NCBI RefSeq assembly: GCF_032854445.1
Contig: NC_088300.1
Coordinates: 42,258,984 to 42,322,983 of the forward strand
DNA length: 64,000 bases
Source of the DNA: Liolophura sinensis
Taxonomy: Eukaryota > Mollusca > Polyplacophora > Chitonida > Chitonidae
Direction: 5' to 3'
Position numbers and translations under genes: made by a program. Positions 58,116 to 64,000 of the stretch are shown here, in pieces; positions within the stretch are counted from its first letter, which is position 1; every line of letters starts with the position of its first letter. Under the pieces are notes generated by a model that did not search any database, had not been told where the DNA came from, and saw nothing but the letters and a program-made list of their open reading frames with translations.

Positions 58116-61100
58116 GTAACTGTCAAGATATGTCACTGCATTCCACCAAACTTTAGTGAGGGTTTGCAGAATTATACTGTAAATCTGTACTCAAAATATA
58201 AAACTGTTTGCTTAACCTAGGACGTGTCCATTCACTTTTTTGTCTAACAATCTTGAGCCACTAACTGCTTCTGGCAACAGTGTGGAACATGGTACTACCA
58301 GATATAGCAGTAGTGTACACAATGGATGACACAGCAACACTATGATGTCATTGCAACCACAAAATTGTAGATACACTTTGATAACATATACAATACAATA
58401 CAATACAATCTGCAATATGAAATTCACATCACAGGCCAACATGTAAAGTGGTGTCATCTCACCATCTGATTGAGAAGTTGTGAGTTGTATACTGACAGCG
58501 CATACTAGGCCTACATGTACATGTATATATCATGACAACACACAAAATATTTTACTTCATGAATTTTAAACATGTATAGATGTTAATACCAGGCAGTGAA
58601 CCAGCAGCCAAACTTGACAAATGACACTTGACAAAACATCCCAGCAGATCACATTCTATGAAACTGGCTGCAAGCCCTATATAAACTAAAGACATATTAT
58701 GAGGGCAGCCATAAAACTGTCTACAATCTTATAGGCTGGATGTAGATACATGTATGTGAATAATGTCAGACACCAGACATCAAGATGACTATACAAAATA
58801 CAGAACATATACATGCATCTTTGATGGTTTGCACATGAAATAATTTGGCCAGATTTCTTTGCATTTCATAATCATTTTTTACTCCTTTTCAAAATATTTT
58901 GAATGCTCAATGGCTCTGATAGCCTCAGAGCTAAAAAATGTAGTACTTCAAGTTATAATATAATCATTGCAGAGCTGTACATGTAGTTGATGTCAAGAGC
59001 CAAATGACATTATATGATCAGTAAATGCCTAGCAGTAAACCCTTAATCTCTCATGTACAATTTTCATGAGCATATCAGAAACTTGACTGGATCAAAGATG
59101 TTTTCAGACTTTCATAACCAAACTGAAGAAAGCCGAAAAAATCAGTGGTCATTAAAAATCCTTTATTTTACTTTGTAAGTGTTTCAAATTCTGCATTTTA
59201 AAAATCAAAAAGTGTTTCAAATCGGATTGACCAGCTATTTTACATTAGCCTCAACATGAATCAGGTGCTAAAGACTTACCTGAGCACCCAATCAAATCTC
59301 ACATGAACAAAATGTGCCCTTTAAGTGCAATAATCAGACTACACTACTGTAAATTTTTTTGTTAGTAGTCAAAAGGTTTCTTCCAATTCTTCTTAATTAT
59401 TTGGGAATTGATACACTCACCGTAAACAAGGCAGAACAATGACATTTTTATGTATACTTTCAGGAGTTCTTTAAACATACACACAATCCAGCACACCTAC
59501 TACCAATAAAACATATTACACATTAACCAAGGTTAAAAAAAAAAACTGTTACCCTAAATATCGTTAATAAATCAACAAGGATTACAGGCACATAACCATA
59601 CATATCACCCTAAAAATAATCATGTGGACACAGTTCACAATGCAGATAGTGAACATCCAGCCATTACCAAAGTATTGTTCAGTAACTAACCACCTTAACA
59701 TGTACTGATGGCTATACTGAGCCACAGTTACTACCTACGTTAGATTGTCATTACCTGTACATATATTTATCATTGCAGGAATAGGCTGACAAGTAAACCT
59801 ACAAATCGTCAGTTTTAATGGTAGTAAATACTGCGGAAAACAAAAACATGCGAACATAGAATTTCCGTTCGATTTCACAGAAATGACTAGTATAACATAC
59901 TGTATTAATAGCTGATATGAGTGAATTGATACATAAATAAAGGTAAACATTGCAACTGAAGTCAGAGATGTATATAATATCATTTATCACATGTCACCTG
60001 GTGCATATCGACATTATCAAGCAGATTAGTTGATTTGCCTTAGGAGATTATCCATGCTGAAACAGAGACTTAGTACACCTCTCCCTCATTACAGCTCTAC
60101 TGTCGGTGGACAAATTGGCCTATCATTTTATTAGTGGTTCTTGTTACATGGTGTTCTTTAGTCACAAACAACTTGTACATGTAGGCTGAATATATATGAA
60201 AAGGGAACATACCTGGAGGTTAAATAATATGGCTTCTATATTATATGGTATAATTATGTAACAACCAAGACTCTCAGTGCAAAAAAGATACCAAACCTTC
60301 ACCAAAGCTTTTGACGGCATATTTAAGCTACGGATAAGTGCAAGAGAATAACATGCTGCAGACACATTCAAGACTGTGTTATACTGAATTGTGCGTTGTA
60401 ATGAAACGTGTTATGAGGGAGAGGTGTAGGCAACATATCCTGGCAAAAGGGCCCCTGTGATACAGCAGTAGTGCAGGTTACATTATCACAGGAATACTGC
60501 TCATAAAAACTCACTTCTGTACATTAGCTACAATCATTCAATCTCAGTAGTATTATCAGAGTAGTATCATATGTAAATCAATGCTTTACTATGTCCATAA
60601 CGTGCTATAATGTTAATATATTAAAGAATTGGTAAACTTGCTTTGTCATCAAAACAGTCAGCATGAATGTCCAAACAATGTACATAAAGTACGGTACATG
60701 TAGTTCTTGAGACAAAGCATAGGAACAATACTGTTAGTTTGGAAAGAGAAACAGAAATGATGACCAGAATAAGGCAAGCGTAGGCACATCTTGGATGGAA
60801 CAGTAGGTCGGAGTTAGAAAATCATCAATGTCTTTGGATAGGTTTTGAGCTCAATACTTAGTGCTGAACATCAAAAGTAAAAGTACAAAATCCCCTTCCA
60901 CAAACTCTTGTGGCAGAACTGGTTTCTATATCTAATTACATGTGTTGGTACAAAACAGTCTTCTCATAGTCACATTAAACATTATCACACAAGATACATG
61001 TATATTTCCATGGACAACAAAGCTATAAGACATATACACATATGTACGGTTGCCATCTATTCTTATTAATGTCATTAATTCTTTTTTTTTTTTTTTTTTC

Positions 61101-63178
61101 GTATCCTCTTTAGACAATTTGTTTTTGGAGTGGACAAATCCCATCACAATGCCAATTCCAAAAACAATAACATTGTACAGCATCCAAGTATCTCACTATA
61201 TCACTAAAAACAAATGTTAAGCTTATATAAATTGTAGTAACAGTGCATCTACAGCAACTGCAATGAGTGCAAAAATACAGAATCCAAGAGCACTGACAGC
61301 TTCTATAGTCTGGTCACTGGTGTTACAATTTTAAGTTTTTATACTGACGACTATACATAAATAACTTGTATTTTAATAACACAATCTAATTACAGCAATT
61401 GTATGGCTTAGTTTGACAGGAAATTCTGAGGACTGATCAACTCTAGAATTCTCATGAAGGCAATATCCAAAGGAATTTCATGGGTAAAATTGTAATCCAA
61501 ACGTATGGAATATAGACCTTTACATTACATTTAGCTGACAAGGCAGATCTAGCCTTTCTGCAATTTCGTACAACTTCAATCATGTTACCCTGTGGTTAAA
61601 TATTTTGCTTGCCATATAATAGTTAAAGTACATGTGCAATAGTAAGTAATAATACTGTAGTATTGAGAATAACATATGAAACGCATATTTCTGATAGGTG
61701 TCCATGCTGTATTCTGGGCTAATTCTGACAGCAACCAAATTTAGTACCCTTAATTTTGGAGATGTCACTCAACATATGACAAGTTTTGTAAACTAAATTT
61801 GTTAATTTTAAACATATCACTATGTTTTCAGGTGTTTTCTGCAAATCAAACCTTTTAAAACAAGCATTACATCATGTAGGTCATAACAAAACTTGCTACA
61901 CTTAAATTTCACCCAACAGCCATTTCTTAGATTTTTTACATGAAAGAATAATAAACTGCTGAACTGTACGAAACAATATATTGAGTGCATTTACATATCT
62001 CCCTCACAGTTTTCAAAAATCAATATTAAAAAAGCAAAGGCGGTACAAATATTTTGTCACAAAACGGTGTACTTCTGCTGAAAAAAATTCCAGTATTATT
62101 TTACTGCTGATTAATGCTGTAAGCTGTTTTGTTTCATCTCCATCTCTCAATTAATGCTTTTCCATCAAAGGATAAGAAGTTTTCATCTTCCAAGACAATC
62201 AAAATCAGAAGATGCATTCCTTTGATAAAAGTAAAACAAAAACTCAAGCCCAAAACTATACCAAAGGAGGCATGAACAACTGTTTGCTCCCTTACCCATG
62301 AACAGGTTTATAATGTATCATGTCTTCAAATATGAATGCTACATGCACTTCTAGGTGGTGTCAAAAATCACAAAAATCCATTTCACATTTCAAAATAATC
62401 TTTCATGAGCATATTTGGTTGTGGAAATATTTAGCCTTCATCCACATTGGTAGATTCTTTACCAAAGAGCAATAACGCTACTTAAACCAAATTTCTTAAC
62501 GATGCAAGCTGTATCCACATAATCACATACTTTGTGGCTATGCTGTTTATTTGTCATGTAAACTCTATTTGTTTATCACTGGACTAGACACCCCACATGG
62601 TACAAGCTCCAACGTATTTTTGTTTACACTCTTACCAATGTTTGATTCAAATCTTGGGAAATTAAACTGTAGACATATCCATAAAGAAAAGTATACATCT
62701 GAGACAAAATCAAAAAATAATTAATCATATCTTGAATTTTAAATTATGTATGCAAACACATTTGATACAAAAGATTATAGTGTTGCAAAATGTTCCAATA
62801 AATAGCAACATAAAGTTCTTTATAATAAGATAAATACTACAATGAGACTTTAAATAAATCGAGTTTGTATATGTATATATGTGTACTGATTGAAGTTCAT
62901 TATGAGCCACTTGGAGATAACAGCTCATATTGGTGGAACTTCTTAACACCCAAAACCATTATTAGACTGGGGAAAAGCAGCCTCACACTAGAGACAGCTG
63001 GGTGGTCTCCCTTGGTGGAGCTGGGCTAGCTTGCTTGACATTGCTTTACTCAATGATACACACACGAAACAAGTATGTGTACATACCCCTGCAGTTCACT
63101 CAGTCATGTCCTTCACATCTCTTCAGGGGTCAGACAGGATTTGCGTCACAAAGAAAGTTCTGTTCCATACTTCCAACC
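58116..63178. other. non-coding; possibly a long 3' UTR of the minus-strand gene
   Basis: Very AT-rich and without any recognised exon. If 63341-63179 is a last coding exon on the minus strand, at least part of this is its 3' UTR. Contains a poly-T run at about 61082-61099. Confidence 0.45.
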
Positions 63179-63341
63179 TCAGGTCTGGTCATCACTCATT
63201 GAGCGCTGGATTTTTACCCGACTTCGGCGAGTGAAACAAAGGCAGCCACTGCTTGACCGTTGTCGCTTAAAATTTTGTCTGGGCTGGCGTTTTACAGATA
63301 CCTGGCGTGCTCGCTCAAACATTTCCACTTCCTTATAATAC
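63179..63341 (-). CDS. possible last coding exon of an unrecognised gene
   Basis: On the minus strand an acceptor (tcatcattttag at about 63353-63342) precedes a frame that reads YYKEVEMFERARQVSV, RQNFKRQRSSSGCLCF and RRSRVKIQRSMSDDQT, then TGA at 63181-63179. Composition (charged, Arg/Ser-rich with a Cys pair) looks more protein-like than the neighbouring frames, and the GC content is raised. I do not recognise the family. The basic RxxS motifs could be kinase sites. Earlier exons would lie right of the window. It may be a chance frame. Confidence 0.4.
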
Positions 63342-64000
63342 CTAAAATGATGAGCAAAAGTATACATGACACACCTGTGACTACACACTTAAGACACTCT
63401 TTTATATACATGTGTGTACACATGACCATCTGGCCTGACTCAATACAGATGCAGTAGTACTGGTCATAAAACTTTCCGGGTAAACCACAAGTCAACCATA
63501 AAATGAACAATCTGGCATACAGTTCTGTAATTTAAAATGTAAACTTTTCCATTTGTGCATCATAGCTGTGAACAGCTGTCAGTGTTACGTTATTGAAAAC
63601 AAACAATACAATGTTACCGCAGTTAGCTACTGGTATAGATATAGGCATGTTTTGGTCTTTCATTTATTTACTGATTTGCTTAACTGAGGGAGAATACTCA
63701 AGAGTATTATGCTCACTTATACATGTATAACAGCAGCCATGTTTATAAGTTATAAAAACCTTACTCCCTGCGCTGACTTGTCGCTACCTAGATCTGAATT
63801 ATCCCAACACTGCTAGGAAAGGCCAACCATATATGTAGTTCGCATCACAATCACTGTTTCCATTTACGAATATGTGAAATGCAAATATCACCGACTTCAC
63901 AAAATTACTGAGGGAAGAATTCTATTGGACATACAGCAGACAAGTAGGGTGTACGTGTCACTTCAGATCTCGGAACTGAGCATAGGGAGCAGTTACATGT
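63342..64000. other. right edge, no gene seen
   Basis: No exon recognised. It would be an intron of the gene proposed at 63179-63341 if that call is right. Confidence 0.45.

Noticed and set aside
57551-58220. Overlapping open frames of 60-90 codons
   Set aside because: They translate the 29-30 bp minisatellite and change frame with unit length.
61060-61140. Poly-T plus ctttag as a splice acceptor on the + strand
   Set aside because: No open coding sequence follows it and no partner donor was found; more likely a reverse-strand poly-A tract.
60932-61183. Small membrane-protein-like frame on the minus strand (hydrophobic start then lysines)
   Set aside because: The lysine run comes from a poly-A/poly-T tract and there is no family match or conserved context.
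1-64000. CRISPR arrays, bacterial operons, riboswitches, integrons
   Set aside because: The window is eukaryotic; the tandem arrays lack spacer/repeat alternation and no such systems are expected or seen.

Overview
This is a eukaryotic nuclear window from an invertebrate, most likely a bivalve or other mollusc. Genes are split into short exons with GT-AG introns. A myosin regulatory light chain, a GOLT1B, a PXMP4 and an sFRP1/2/5-type Wnt antagonist can be read exon by exon with matching splice phases. The intervening DNA is AT-rich and full of minisatellites, and it carries two tRNA-headed SINE families of the kind common in bivalves. Nothing bacterial, organellar or operon-like is present.

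Layout. (1) 1-4.8 kb, + strand: the 3' six exons of a myosin regulatory light chain gene; the initiator exon lies left of the window. (2) 4.8-9.6 kb: non-coding, with a full-length SINE that keeps a perfect 10-bp target-site duplication and a small inverted-repeat element interrupted by a second SINE fragment. (3) 9.6-12.4 kb, - strand: complete five-exon GOLT1B (138 aa). (4) 13.0-13.7 kb: a 29-bp minisatellite. (5) 14.2-17.2 kb, - strand: complete three-exon PXMP4 (201 aa), with a ~594-bp near-palindromic foldback element in its first intron. (6) 17.2-23.3 kb: non-coding, with a SINE, a 64-bp TA microsatellite and a short palindrome. (7) 23.3-43.9 kb, + strand: complete three-exon sFRP (343 aa) with introns of about 9.4 and 10.1 kb. 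Intron 1 starts with an 80-bp-period minisatellite and contains, antisense, a decayed tyrosine-recombinase retrotransposon (DIRS/Ngaro type: RT followed by recombinase, RNase H missing) and, on the same strand, an SGNH-hydrolase-like reading frame. Intron 2 holds another SINE. (8) 44-63 kb: gene-poor, with opposed SINE fragments, a 33-bp triplicate, a 42-bp minisatellite (49.3-50.9 kb) that stays open in several frames, and a 29-30 bp minisatellite (57.2-58.1 kb). (9) 63.2-63.3 kb, - strand: a possible last coding exon of an unrecognised gene entering from the right edge.

The host genes have unrelated jobs (contractility, Golgi transport, peroxisomal membrane, extracellular Wnt antagonism), and there is no sign that they act together. 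The most unusual content is in the mobile and repetitive DNA. All exon boundaries were called by eye from GT-AG dinucleotides, phase continuity and family resemblance. No database search was run.
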